Shown here piece by piece: positions 25,203 through 33,840 of a DNA stretch of 64,000 bases. A model generated the notes under the pieces. The model worked only from the letters and a program-made list of their open reading frames with translations. It was not told the origin of the DNA and made no database searches. The stretch's first letter is position 1. The number at the start of each line of letters is the position of its first letter. The position numbers and the translations under genes were made by a program. The DNA is from Algoriphagus oliviformis (GTDB lineage Bacteria; Bacteroidota; Bacteroidia; Cytophagales; Cyclobacteriaceae). The stretch is from positions 1 through 64,000 of the forward strand of contig NZ_JAFKCT010000009.1 of the NCBI RefSeq assembly GCF_017254915.1. Direction: 5' to 3'.

Positions 25203-27620
25203 TTAGAAGGGATATCCGATCCCAAAATTAAGTACTGTCTGGCCTCTGACACCAAAAGGCCGCTTGAAATTGATGTTGTCCAGCACCCATCGCTCCCCTT
25301 CGGGCTTGGCGGGATCCACTGCCTTGGTAGCCAGGTCAAGCCGGATCACCAAAAAATCAAAGTCCATCCTCAGGCCGAGTCCGGTGCCGACGGCTAGCTC
25401 CTTGTAGAATCGGTCGTACCGGAAATCCGCCCCCGGCCTGGCCGAGTCGTAGCCGATCACCCAGCTGTTTCCAATATCGACAAACAGGGCCATGTCAAAG
25501 TAGCCAAAAAGCTTCCTGCGGTATTCCAGCATGCTTTCGAGGATCATCTCGGCGGGCTGCTCGTTGGTGTAGTCGTATTCTCCTCCCTCTCCGGTCTCCG
25601 GAGAGAAGCTGCCCGGGCCAAGCCGACGGGCCTGCCAGGCCCGGATGCTCGTCCCGCCGCCGGCGAAGAAGTATTTTTCGTAAGGCAAAATCCCCGCACT
25701 GACGCCATAGGGCCTAGCCCAGCCAAAGTTGAGCCGATAGGCCACCTGCTGGTTTTGGTCTATGGGGTAGTAGCGACGGAAGTCCGCTTGGGTCTTGACC
25801 CATTGGAAGTTGGCGTAGTCGATCCCCGGTTCGCTGTTGCTTCGGACGTCGAAAAAATTCAGCGTAGTCCCGCCGCTTTCGGCGAACAGCCTTAGCAGGG
25901 ACGCCTTGTTGGAAGTGAAGTCGCCATACTTGTTGAAGTTGATGACCGTCTGTCCAGAGATGCTGCTGATGAAGGAGGGCAGGAAAGACCAGATGAGGTT
26001 GTTGCCCTCGTTTTGAAGGTCTTCGAGGATGTCGAGGAATTCATCCTGGATTTTGGGTGTGCGGATGTAGCTGATGTCCGCGGCGTTGAGGGTGTAGTGG
26101 ATGCGGTTGGTAGAGGTGGCCCAGGTATAGGACAAAAGCCCGTTTACGGCATTTCGCGTGTATTCGGGACGGTTGGTGTAGATGTAGCTAAGGCGCGTTC
26201 GCGTGTTGGGGTTGTAGCGTCCGTACTTCTGGAGCGAGCCGGGAGCAAAGGGGATCAGAAAGCGGGGGAAGATCACCGTCACGCCTGTACTGACCTCGGA
26301 GCTTTGGTACACGCCCTGTCCGGTGGCAGAGGCCACCCCCTCCAGTCCCGCGCGGAAGTTGAATTCGAGGATTTCCCCGGCGCGGAAGAAGTTTCTGTTT
26401 CGCAGCGAGGTGCTAAAGAAGGGGCCGGGCAGCTGCTCGGTGATCGTCATCCCCAGCTGGTTGGTCAGTTGGTATTTTTGGTTGGGCTGGGTGAAAATAT
26501 GGGCGGTCAGGGAAGTGCCAAGCGTGTCAAAGGTAATGTTGACAAAGCGGAACAAGTCGAGGTTACTGAGTTGGCGCTGGGTTTCGATGGCAGCGGTGCG
26601 GCTGTAAGGTTGGCCTGTCTTCAGGAAAATCCTGGACGCCAAGACCTTGGCCGAATAGCGGTCTCTGTAAAACGAAAAGTCGATGTCGCGGAAGGTTTCC
26701 TGTACGCGACGGTCGGCAAACTCGTTGCTGGGAGGGTTGATCCGAAAGGTGATCGAGTCGATGGTGTAGACTTCGTGCTTGTCGGAGAAGGTGGGTTTTT
26801 GGATGATCTGCTCCAGGTTGATCGTTTTGGCGGCGGTATCCTGGTAGGCGATGTAGTTGATGTACGACTTCGAAAACATGAAGAAGCCGTTATTTTTCAG
26901 CAACTCCTCGATCCGGTTTCTTTCCATGACGATGTTGTCCTGGACGTAGTACTCGCCGACCTTGATATGGGAGTCTTTCGGCCGCTGCTTGAGCAGCTTG
27001 ATGATCTCCGGATTGTCGGAGCGGGTGTAGATGGAGTCGAGTACGTAGACCGGCCCCTCCGTGATCTGGTAGGTGACAAAGGCTTTTTTCTTTTTTGTCT
27101 CCACCGAAAAATCGACGCTGGATTCAAAGAAACCGTGGTTGACTAGGTAGCCCTTGAGGTTTTCGACGGTCGTCTCCGTCTCGGCGCTGTCCAGGACCAC
27201 GAGCGGATTGCCGGTGCGCATGACTGCGTTGCCATACTCGAGCTTCTTTTCCAGGCTTTCGGTCTTGGCGTTGAGCTTGTCCTGCTTTTTTCGCAGCTTC
27301 TTGTCATCCGGGAGGGAATCTCTGGCCTGTCTCACTTCGGCCAGAGATTCCTCGGTGCGCTCCAGTCTTGCGGCGACCTCGGTGCTGTCGTAGAAGTTTC
27401 GCCCTACCCGGTAGATGGTCACCCCGAGGGAGCTGCCGAGAAAGCGCGTGTTGGGCTCTTGCTCGATGAGTCCGTAGAGCTCGTCCTTGTCCGATTGGTC
27501 TATGCCTTCGATCTTGTTTTCATAGACGGCGTACTGCCCTTCCTGCAGATCTTTGGTAAGTGAACAGCCTATGCAAATCCCAAGGAGAGCGATAAAAAGT
27601 ATATATTTGGATGATTTCAA
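25203..27620 (-). CDS. tamL: TamL-type outer-membrane Omp85 lipoprotein
   Basis: An Omp85 protein of about 805 residues with a lipoprotein signal. Start taken at TTG 27620 (K-S-S-K-Y-I-L-F-I-A-L-L-G-I-C-I-G-C follows); a TTG at 27650 gives ten more residues and overlaps the divergent methyltransferase start. Two or three POTRA-like units occupy the N-terminal half (NLKGYLVNHGFFESSVDFSV, ITEGPVYVLDSIYT, RNRIEELLKNNGFF). The D15 barrel fills the rest (FFAGGGTSIRAWQARRLGPG is the RGY-type element), ending in Phe. TamL works with TamB in Bacteroidota to build or service the outer membrane; no tamB is adjacent here. Confidence 0.8.
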   Translation of the reverse strand: MKSSKYILFIALLGICIGCSLTKDLQEGQYAVYENKIEGIDQSDKDELYGLIEQEPNTRFLGSSLGVTIYRVGRNFYDSTEVAARLERTEESLAEVRQARDSLPDDKKLRKKQDKLNAKTESLEKKLEYGNAVMRTGNPLVVLDSAETETTVENLKGYLVNHGFFESSVDFSVETKKKKAFVTYQITEGPVYVLDSIYTRSDNPEIIKLLKQRPKDSHIKVGEYYVQDNIVMERNRIEELLKNNGFFMFSKSYINYIAYQDTAAKTINLEQIIQKPTFSDKHEVYTIDSITFRINPPSNEFADRRVQETFRDIDFSFYRDRYSAKVLASRIFLKTGQPYSRTAAIETQRQLSNLDLFRFVNITFDTLGTSLTAHIFTQPNQKYQLTNQLGMTITEQLPGPFFSTSLRNRNFFRAGEILEFNFRAGLEGVASATGQGVYQSSEVSTGVTVIFPRFLIPFAPGSLQKYGRYNPNTRTRLSYIYTNRPEYTRNAVNGLLSYTWATSTNRIHYTLNAADISYIRTPKIQDEFLDILEDLQNEGNNLIWSFLPSFISSISGQTVINFNKYGDFTSNKASLLRLFAESGGTTLNFFDVRSNSEPGIDYANFQWVKTQADFRRYYPIDQNQQVAYRLNFGWARPYGVSAGILPYEKYFFAGGGTSIRAWQARRLGPGSFSPETGEGGEYDYTNEQPAEMILESMLEYRRKLFGYFDMALFVDIGNSWVIGYDSARPGADFRYDRFYKELAVGTGLGLRMDFDFLVIRLDLATKAVDPAKPEGERWVLDNINFKRPFGVRGQTVLNFGIGYPF

Positions 27621-27639
27621 ATCGGAATATGCTGACGGG

Positions 27640-28389
27640 ATGCTGAGCAAAAATACAGTTAAGTTTATTAAATCCTTACATCAAAAAAAATACCGAAGCG
27701 AGAGCGGAAGGTTCTTTGTAGAGGGCGAAAAGAGTGTTTTGGAGGTGCTGCAGTCCGATTTTTTGGTGGATACGCTGGTGACAACCGAATCTTTCGAGGA
27801 GAGGCATTTTGGCCAACTCAAGTCCTTTGGTGGACAGCATATCACCGCTACGCAGAAGCAGCTGGAGGACCTGGGCCAGTACCAGTCCAACGATGCCGCG
27901 CTGGCCGTGGTGCAGATGAAGCCAAACCTGGCCTTTGAGCCAGCGGGTGAGTCTCTCATCCTCGCATTGGACGATGTCAGGGATCCCGGAAATCTCGGCA
28001 CCATCATCCGCGTGGCCGACTGGTACGGGATAGACAAGCTGGTGTTTTCACCGCAGACTGCGGAATTTTACAATCCCAAGGTCATCCAGTCCACGATGGG
28101 GTCTTTTACCCGGGTGAAGTTTTTCTACGAGGACTTGGAGAAAGTCTTCGCAGCCTGGCAGCTGCCCGTTTATGGTGCTTTTTTGGATGGGGAAAACATC
28201 CACACCCTGCAAGGCCCCGCCGCCGGAGTGCTGCTGATGGGCAATGAATCCAAGGGGATCTCCCCCGCACTCGAACAGAAAGTGACCCAAAAAGTGACCA
28301 TCCCCGGTTTTGGGAAGGCAGAATCCCTCAACGTAGCCATCGCCACGGCCATTCTCTGCGACAACTTCAACCGCCTGATGCGCCCATGA
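27640..28389 (+). CDS. TrmH/SpoU-family RNA 2'-O-methyltransferase
   Basis: A 249-residue SPOUT methyltransferase. ATG 27640 (MLSKNTVKFIKSLHQKKYR) is the usual start for the group. An N-terminal L30e-like RNA-binding part (GRFFVEGEKSVLEVL) precedes the knot. The knot motifs are clear: DDVRDPGNLGTIIRVADW (motif 1), GVLLMGNESKGISP (motif 2) and IPGFGKAESLNVAIATAILC (motif 3). It probably methylates a ribose in 23S rRNA using SAM, but the position is unknown. Its start is only 19 bp from the divergent tamL start, and its stop overlaps the next gene by 4 bp. Confidence 0.9.
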   Translation: MLSKNTVKFIKSLHQKKYRSESGRFFVEGEKSVLEVLQSDFLVDTLVTTESFEERHFGQLKSFGGQHITATQKQLEDLGQYQSNDAALAVVQMKPNLAFEPAGESLILALDDVRDPGNLGTIIRVADWYGIDKLVFSPQTAEFYNPKVIQSTMGSFTRVKFFYEDLEKVFAAWQLPVYGAFLDGENIHTLQGPAAGVLLMGNESKGISPALEQKVTQKVTIPGFGKAESLNVAIATAILCDNFNRLMRP

Positions 28390-29390
28390 TCAACAAATTG
28401 GCCCAGACGCTGCAGCGCGTGGGAATCAATGGATTTTTGCTTGGCCTCTTTGCTGCGATAGGGCTGGCCGCGGTTTTACCCGAGGTGGGGTCTTCCGAAT
28501 CCGGAATCCCCTGGAAGCCGATGATCAATCTGGGGATCGCCTTCGTGTTTTTTTTCTATGGGGTGAAGCTCGATCCGGTACAGCTCAGGTCTGGCCTTTC
28601 CAACTGGCGGCTCCACCTGCTCATACAGCTGGCCACCTTTCTGCTTTTTCCGCTGCTGGTTCTAGTGCTGCTTCAGGTGATGCCGTGGATTGATGAGGAT
28701 TTCAGGCTGGGCATCAGCTACTTGTCGGCCTTGCCTTCCACGGTCAGTGCGTCCGTGGTCATGGTCTCCATTGCCGGTGGCAATCTCCCGGGAGCGATCT
28801 TCAATGCCAGCATTTCGAGCCTGCTGGGCGTTATTCTGACGCCCGCCTGGATGGGCTATCTGGACGGAGGAGTGGCCGGCGACATCGACTTTTGGTCCAC
28901 ACTGGGGGAGCTTACGCTGAAGGTCATCCTGCCCGTTTCCTTGGGCGTGTTGAGCCATGGCTGGCTTTTTCCCAAGCTCAGCTCTATTCTGCCCAAGCTG
29001 AAATACGTGGATCAGACGGTGATCATGATGATCGTCTTTACCTCCTTTGCGGAGTCTTTTTCCCAGCGAATCTTCTCCGCCTATGCGGCTTCCACCCTGC
29101 TGACGGTGAGCGTCTCGGTACTGGCTGTTTTCGTGCTGGTCTGGGTAGTACTGGAGCTGACCACCCGGGTACTGGGCTTTTCGATACAGGACAGGATCAC
29201 TACCCTTTTCTGTGGGTCAAAGAAGTCCCTCGTCCACGGCGTAGTGATCGGGAAGGTGATCTTTCCGGACGCGGCTGTCTTGGGACTCGTCCTGCTGCCG
29301 GTGATGCTGTACCATATCCAGCAGTTGATTTTGGGAAGCATTCTGGCGGGTTATTTCGGGAAAAGAAAGGCGGGTCAGCCAGTGGGATGA
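28386..29390 (+). CDS. bile acid:sodium symporter-family transporter
   Basis: A 334-residue protein with about ten transmembrane helices, resembling the SBF-like (PF13593) branch of the BASS superfamily. Family-like stretches are WKPMINLGIAFVFFFYGVKL, SYLSALPSTVSASVVMVSIA and NASISSLLGVILTPAWMGY; the last two correspond to the crossover region that binds sodium. Bacterial members carry organic anions, not necessarily bile acids. The ATG overlaps the methyltransferase stop (ATGA 28386-28389). Substrate unknown. Confidence 0.85.
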   Translation: MINKLAQTLQRVGINGFLLGLFAAIGLAAVLPEVGSSESGIPWKPMINLGIAFVFFFYGVKLDPVQLRSGLSNWRLHLLIQLATFLLFPLLVLVLLQVMPWIDEDFRLGISYLSALPSTVSASVVMVSIAGGNLPGAIFNASISSLLGVILTPAWMGYLDGGVAGDIDFWSTLGELTLKVILPVSLGVLSHGWLFPKLSSILPKLKYVDQTVIMMIVFTSFAESFSQRIFSAYAASTLLTVSVSVLAVFVLVWVVLELTTRVLGFSIQDRITTLFCGSKKSLVHGVVIGKVIFPDAAVLGLVLLPVMLYHIQQLILGSILAGYFGKRKAGQPVG

Positions 29391-29420
29391 GTCGGACGCC
29401 TTTTGGCTCCAAGTATGAAA

Positions 29421-29452
29421 AAAAAAAGGAAGCCCCTGCAAAGGGCTTCCTG
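29421..29452 (-). terminator. intrinsic terminator of the acyl-CoA-binding protein gene
   Basis: AGGAAGCCC-CTGCAAA-GGGCTTCCT, with a long A-run on its left that becomes the U-run on the minus strand. It lies 27 bp after the ACBP stop. The hairpin may also slow rightward transcription from the symporter gene. Confidence 0.75.
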
Positions 29453-29478
29453 GCTTGATTTCTTGGGATGAAAATCGC

Positions 29479-29739
29479 TTACACGTATTTTTCGGCAAGC
29501 TGCCCGACCAGCTCCACATAGAGCTCAGCAGCCTCGGACTTGCTTTTTCCCTTGTAGGCAAGCCAGCTGTTGTATTTGGCGGCAGCTTTGAAGTCAAAGC
29601 CGCCCGGTCTTTCCCCTTCGTTGTCGCCCTCGGTAGCCTGCTTGTAGAGACCATAGAGTTTCAGCAGTTCTTCATTGCTCGGTTTGGAGGTGAATTTTTG
29701 GGTCAGCGCTACGGCTTCTTCTAGCGTGGAGGGTTTCAT
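29479..29739 (-). CDS. acyl-CoA-binding protein
   Basis: An 86-residue ACBP, the usual size for this four-helix family. It shows LYGLYKQATEGDNEGERPGGFDFKAAAKYNSW, with the conserved Y, K, Q-AT-G and P-G-F-D positions for coenzyme A and acyl-chain contact. ACBPs buffer long-chain acyl-CoA in the cytoplasm. They are common in eukaryotes and patchy in bacteria. The gene is a single transcription unit between two terminators, so there is no operon partner to suggest a specific pathway. Confidence 0.92.
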   Translation of the reverse strand: MKPSTLEEAVALTQKFTSKPSNEELLKLYGLYKQATEGDNEGERPGGFDFKAAAKYNSWLAYKGKSKSEAAELYVELVGQLAEKYV

Positions 29740-29815
29740 ATAGGGATTGGGTTTTTTCTGTCAAAAAATGCCAAAAAAGCCCGCAAAATCCAACAAGGCT
29801 GAAAAAGTGGGCACG

Positions 29816-29842
29816 AAAAAAGCCATTCCTTTTGGGAATGGC
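29816..29842 (-). terminator. intrinsic terminator of gltA
   Basis: GCCATTCC-TTTT-GGGAATGGC with an A-run (29816-29821) that becomes the terminal U-run on the minus strand, 22 bp after the citrate synthase stop. Confidence 0.85.
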
Positions 29843-29863
29843 TTCGGCGCTTGATGAGCGGAA

Positions 29864-31150
29864 TTATCGTTTGTTGATGAAAGTGTAGTCGCGCTCGGTA
29901 GCACCGACGTAGACTTGACGCGGACGGCCGATCGGCTCCTTGTTTTCGCGCATTTCTTTCCACTGGGCGATCCAGCCTGGGAGTCTGCCGAGGGCAAACA
30001 TCACCGTAAACATGTCGGTAGGGATACCCAAGGCACGGTAGATGATGCCAGAGTAGAAGTCGACGTTAGGATAGAGCTTCCTGTCGATGAAGTACTGGTC
30101 GTTCAGTGCGGCATATTCCAGCTCCTTGGCGATGTCCAGTACCGGATCAGCTACTCCCAGTCTGCCCAATACTTCGTCTGCGGCCTGCTTGATGATCTTG
30201 GCTCTAGGATCGAAGTTTTTGTAAACTCTGTGGCCGAATCCCATCAGACGGAAAGGATCGTTTTTGTCCTTGGCTTTGTCCAGGTATTTCTTCGCATCGC
30301 CGCCGTCAGCCTTGATGGCTTCGAGCATCTCGATCACAGACTGGTTGGCACCGCCGTGGAGAGGACCCCACAGGGCGTTGATACCCGCAGAGATGGATGC
30401 ATAGATGGAGGCTTGGGAAGAGCCAACCATGCGGACAGTAGACGTAGAGCAGTTTTGCTCGTGGTCAGCATGGAGGATGAGCAGCTTGTCCAGTGCGGTG
30501 GCTACGATAGGATCTACCTCGTAGGTCTCGGCTGGCAGCGCAAACATCATTTTCAGGAAGTTGGAGCAGTAGTCCAGGGAGTTGTCCGGATAGTTGACCG
30601 GATGTCCCATCTTGTTTTTGAATGCCCAGGCGGCAAAGGTCGGCATCTTGGCCAGCAGTCTGACGATGCTCAGGTTGACCTCTTCCTCAGACTGGTTTGG
30701 ATTCAACGAGTCGGGATAGAATGCCGACAGGGAGCAGATCAGGGAAGAAAGCACGCCCATAGGGTGGGCATTGGACGGGAATCCCGCCAGGATTTTTTTG
30801 ATGTCTTCGTGAACGAGCGTATGGAGGGTGATTTCCTTGGTGAAAGCGTCGTATTCGGCTTGGGTGGGCAGCTCTCCGTAGATCAGGAGATAGGCGACTT
30901 CGAGGAAGGTGGACTTTTTGGAAAGCTCTTCGATTCTGTACCCTCTGTACCTCAAAACCCCCTCTTCTCCGTCAAGGAAGGTGATTGCACTCTTGGTGGC
31001 TCCGGTGTTTTTGTATCCTGGATCCAGGGTGATCAGACCAGAAACGTCGCGAAGCTTACCGATTTCAATTGCACTTTCGTTTTCAGTACCTGTGATGACA
31101 GGAAATTCATATTCTTGCCCCTTATAGGACAACTTGGCGGAATCAGACAT
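29864..31150 (-). CDS. gltA: citrate synthase
   Basis: Condenses acetyl-CoA and oxaloacetate in the TCA cycle. The 428-residue size and sequence match the hexameric, NADH-regulated E. coli-like type. The catalytic triad is present: His265 (WGPLHGGANQ), His307 (MGFGHRVYKN) and Asp364 (NVDFYSGI), at almost the same numbering as E. coli (264, 305, 362). The ligand loop GYRIEELSKKSTFLEVAYLL is also recognisable. It is monocistronic, with its own terminator. No clear -7 box was found in the 243-bp upstream gap. Confidence 0.96.
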   Translation of the reverse strand: MSDSAKLSYKGQEYEFPVITGTENESAIEIGKLRDVSGLITLDPGYKNTGATKSAITFLDGEEGVLRYRGYRIEELSKKSTFLEVAYLLIYGELPTQAEYDAFTKEITLHTLVHEDIKKILAGFPSNAHPMGVLSSLICSLSAFYPDSLNPNQSEEEVNLSIVRLLAKMPTFAAWAFKNKMGHPVNYPDNSLDYCSNFLKMMFALPAETYEVDPIVATALDKLLILHADHEQNCSTSTVRMVGSSQASIYASISAGINALWGPLHGGANQSVIEMLEAIKADGGDAKKYLDKAKDKNDPFRLMGFGHRVYKNFDPRAKIIKQAADEVLGRLGVADPVLDIAKELEYAALNDQYFIDRKLYPNVDFYSGIIYRALGIPTDMFTVMFALGRLPGWIAQWKEMRENKEPIGRPRQVYVGATERDYTFINKR

Positions 31151-31368
31151 ATATCGTTTTGGGATTGCTTATTTAGTAGGTTAGTTCAAAAGATGCCCTC
31201 AAGTTAATAAAATCGAATGTTTTTTAAGGATATTATTATAGCACAGGATGGTTTATTATTTCGGAAGCGATTTCGTAGCCGTGCTGCAGCCCTAAACCTA
31301 GAGGCAGCTTTTGCTTCCCTGCTGGGCTTCAGCCAGTTTTGCTCGGAATCCTGTCCAGCAGGTGCAAC

Positions 31369-31393
31369 AAAAAAAGCCCAACAGGGCCTTTTT
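31369..31393 (-). terminator. intrinsic terminator of the suf/bacilliredoxin operon
   Basis: GCCC-AACA-GGGC with A- and T-runs on either side, starting directly after the bacilliredoxin stop codon at 31394. On the minus strand it reads GGCCC-TGTT-GGGC followed by a U-run. Confidence 0.8.
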
Positions 31394-31816
31394 TTAGTCA
31401 CAGAAATGCTCAAACACTTCCACGAGGTGGTCGCCGATCATCTTGGCGTTTCGGCCTTCGATGTGGTGACGCTCGATGAAGTGGACGAGCTCGCCATCCT
31501 TAAACAGCGCCATGGCCGGAGAGGAGGGAGGATAGGGAAGTACCAGTTCTCTCAGTTTGGCGACAGCATCGCGGTCATTTCCCGCAAATACGGTAGCCAG
31601 GGTAGTGGGCTTTTTGGGGGAATTTTCCACCGCGTAGCGAACGCCCGGTCTGGCGGCGCCTGCGGCGCAGCCGCATACGGAGTTTACCACTACCAGCGTG
31701 GTGCCTTTATGGTTTGGGCCGAGATGCTCCGCCACCTGCTCTGCGGTGCGGAATTCTTGGAATCCGGCGTCGGAAAGTTCCGCTCTCATAGGAGCGATCA
31801 GCTCTTCAGGATACAT
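31394..31816 (-). CDS. BrxA/BrxB-family bacilliredoxin (YphP/YqiW)
   Basis: A 140-residue thioredoxin-fold protein with the family signature VVVNSVCGCAAGAARPG; the CGC active site is Cys48-Gly-Cys50. The beginning MYPEELIAPMRAELSDAGFQ and the end IEGRNAKMIGDHLVEVFEHFC match the family closely. Bacilliredoxins reduce mixed disulfides formed with bacillithiol. It is the last gene of the suf operon, 24 bp after the DUF59 gene. This suggests it protects or supplies Fe-S assembly in an organism that makes bacillithiol; no bsh genes are in the window. Confidence 0.9.
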   Translation of the reverse strand: MYPEELIAPMRAELSDAGFQEFRTAEQVAEHLGPNHKGTTLVVVNSVCGCAAGAARPGVRYAVENSPKKPTTLATVFAGNDRDAVAKLRELVLPYPPSSPAMALFKDGELVHFIERHHIEGRNAKMIGDHLVEVFEHFCD

Positions 31817-31840
31817 ATTGTTGAGGTTTGATTTTCGGTG

Positions 31841-32179
31841 TTAGAGAAATCCAAGTTCTAGTTTGGCTGCTTCGGACATCATATCCTGGGAGTAGGGAGG
31901 GTCAAAGGTGACTTCTACTTCCACGTTGTTGATGCCCTGGATCTGCTGGATTTTGTCCTTGACCTCGGTGGGGATGTACTCCGCCGAGGGACAGTTGGGC
32001 GAGGTGAGCGTCATCAGGACGTACACGTTGTTGACAGGATACACGGTGATCTCGTAGATCAGGCCCAGGTCATACACATCCACGGGGATTTCGGGGTCAT
32101 ACACCTGCTTGATCGCCATGACGACTTTGTCCCTTAGGCTGGTTTCTTGTCCGTTTTCCGATGTGTTGTTGGTTTCCAT
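31841..32179 (-). CDS. DUF59/MIP18-family Fe-S assembly protein (SufT-like)
   Basis: A 112-residue protein beginning METNNTSENGQETSLRDKVV. It carries the DUF59 core: VYDPEIPVDVYDLGLIYEI, then TLTSPNCPSAEYIP with the conserved cysteine, and a final VEVTFDPPYSQDMMSEAAK. Proteins of this kind (SufT, PaaD, MIP18) help mature iron-sulfur proteins. It starts 2 bp after the sufE stop and belongs to the suf operon. It lacks the extra N-terminal domain of long SufT proteins. Start set at ATG 32179; longer readings run into sufE. Confidence 0.88.
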   Translation of the reverse strand: METNNTSENGQETSLRDKVVMAIKQVYDPEIPVDVYDLGLIYEITVYPVNNVYVLMTLTSPNCPSAEYIPTEVKDKIQQIQGINNVEVEVTFDPPYSQDMMSEAAKLELGFL

Positions 32180-32181
32180 GG

Positions 32182-32613
32182 TCAGGCGTTTTGCTTGGTT
32201 TGAAAGGCAAACGCGTACAGCTTCATTTGCTTGATCATCGAAGCGAGGCCATTGGAGCGCTGGCTGCCGATGATGCTGCCCATCCCGATCTTTTCGATGA
32301 AGTTGAGCTCTGCGTCCAGGATTTCCTCGGGGCTGCGGTCGTTGAGGACGCGGATCAGGAGGGAGATGAGGCCCTTGGTGATGTCCGTGTTGGAGTCGGC
32401 TTGGTAGTGTACTTTTCCATCTACCTCGTCGGCGATCAGCCAGACCTTGGATTGGCATCCCTTGATGATGTTGTCCTCTTTTTTTTCCCCTTCGGGAAAA
32501 GACTCCAAAGAGTTGCCGAGCTCCATGATGTAGAAGATCGTCGATTCCTTGTCGTCGCCGAGGATTTCAAATTCGGCTACTATCTCGTCCTGTATTTCTT
32601 TGATGCTGCTCAT
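32182..32613 (-). CDS. sufE: SufE-family sulfur acceptor
   Basis: Receives persulfide sulfur from SufS and passes it to the SufBCD scaffold. The 143-residue protein has the active Cys53 in EDNIIKGCQSKVWL, the family core, followed by DITKGLISLLIRVLNDRSPEEI and the C-terminal SIIGSQRSNGLASMIKQM. Its ATG overlaps the sufS stop by 4 bp (32610-32613), which fits stoichiometric production of the SufS-SufE pair. Confidence 0.93.
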   Translation of the reverse strand: MSSIKEIQDEIVAEFEILGDDKESTIFYIMELGNSLESFPEGEKKEDNIIKGCQSKVWLIADEVDGKVHYQADSNTDITKGLISLLIRVLNDRSPEEILDAELNFIEKIGMGSIIGSQRSNGLASMIKQMKLYAFAFQTKQNA

Positions 32614-33833
32614 TTATTCTTAAATCTCGCGATTTGGGCGATGCCCATTGCCAGTTTTTCGATTTCCGATTTGGTATTGTAAACCGAAAAAGAGGCCCTG
32701 ACGGTTCCTTCGATCCCGAATCTTTTCATCAGCGGCTGGGTGCAGTGATGGCCTGTCCGCACGGCGATTCCCTTGGCGTCGAGCATCTGCCCCACATCGA
32801 AAGGATGCATCCCGTTGATGTTGAAAGACAGGACGGCGACCTTGTCTTTGGCCGTGCCTACGGGGATAAAGCCCTTGATCTCCCGGGTCAGCTCGTCCGC
32901 ATGGGCCAACAGGGCGTCTTCGTGGGCTTTGATGGCCGGTTTGCCCAGCGCATTGACAAAATCCAGCGAAGCCTTGAAGGCGATCACATCCGCAATATTA
33001 GGGGTTCCCGCCTCAAATTTGAAAGGAATGTCGTTGTAAGTGGTTTTTTCGAAGGTGACCTCTTTGATCATTTCCCCTCCGCCAAGGAAGGGCGGCATGG
33101 CTTCCAGCACCTCTCTTTTGCCGTAGAGCACGCCCAATCCGGTAGGGCCGTAGATCTTGTGGGCCGAAAAAGCCAGGAAATCGCAGTCCAGCTCCTGCAC
33201 GTCGATCTCCAGGTGGGAAGTGGACTGGGCTCCGTCCAAAAGGACTTTTGCTCCCACAGCGTGGGCCGCATCGATCACTTCTTTTACGGGGTTGATCGTG
33301 CCGAGCGCGTTGGACGCGTGTACGATGCTGACCAGTTTGGTCTTGGGGGAAAGGAGCTTTTCGAACTCCTCGAAAATGATTTCCCCAGCCTCGTTGATCG
33401 GGATGATGCGGAGGACTGCTTCTTTTTCCTCGCAGAGCATCTGCCAGGGAACGATGTTGGAGTGGTGCTCCAGCGTGGAAATAATGATTTCGTCGCCTTT
33501 GCCGATGAATTTTCTCCCAAAAGTCTGGGCGACCAGGTTGATGCCCTCTGTGGTTCCTTTGGTGAAAATGATTTCTTCGGCCTCTTTGGCCCCGATGAAT
33601 GCCCTTACCGCTTCGCGAGTCTCCTCGTAGTAGCGGGTGGCCCGGTCTGCCAGGGCATGGGCGCCACGGTGGATGTTGGAGTTGTCGTGGCTGTAGTAGC
33701 CAGCCAAAGCATCCAGCACCGCCTGGGGCTTTTGCGTGGTGGCCGCATTATCAAAATAGATCAAGGGCTTGCCGTGTACTTCCTGGTGAAGCACAGGAAA
33801 CAAGCCCCTGATCTGTTCGATGTTCAAGCTCAT
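32610..33833 (-). CDS. sufS: SufS cysteine desulfurase
   Basis: A PLP enzyme that releases sulfur from cysteine for Fe-S clusters. Start at ATG 33833 (MSLNIEQIRGLFPVLHQEV); the frame upstream reads through sufD sequence and is not used. The 407-residue protein has YFDNAATTQKP near the N terminus, PLP lysine K226 in FLAFSAHKIYGPTG, and the catalytic Cys364 in VRTGHHCTQPLM. The short loop before that cysteine marks group II (SufS) rather than IscS. It lies 7 bp after sufD. Confidence 0.95.
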   Translation of the reverse strand: MSLNIEQIRGLFPVLHQEVHGKPLIYFDNAATTQKPQAVLDALAGYYSHDNSNIHRGAHALADRATRYYEETREAVRAFIGAKEAEEIIFTKGTTEGINLVAQTFGRKFIGKGDEIIISTLEHHSNIVPWQMLCEEKEAVLRIIPINEAGEIIFEEFEKLLSPKTKLVSIVHASNALGTINPVKEVIDAAHAVGAKVLLDGAQSTSHLEIDVQELDCDFLAFSAHKIYGPTGLGVLYGKREVLEAMPPFLGGGEMIKEVTFEKTTYNDIPFKFEAGTPNIADVIAFKASLDFVNALGKPAIKAHEDALLAHADELTREIKGFIPVGTAKDKVAVLSFNINGMHPFDVGQMLDAKGIAVRTGHHCTQPLMKRFGIEGTVRASFSVYNTKSEIEKLAMGIAQIARFKNK

Positions 33834-33840
33834 GGTGGGA

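Noticed and set aside
26013..27146. Long open frame antisense to tamL
   Set aside because: The tamL strand shows POTRA units and a barrel; the antisense product is V/G/D-rich with no domain.
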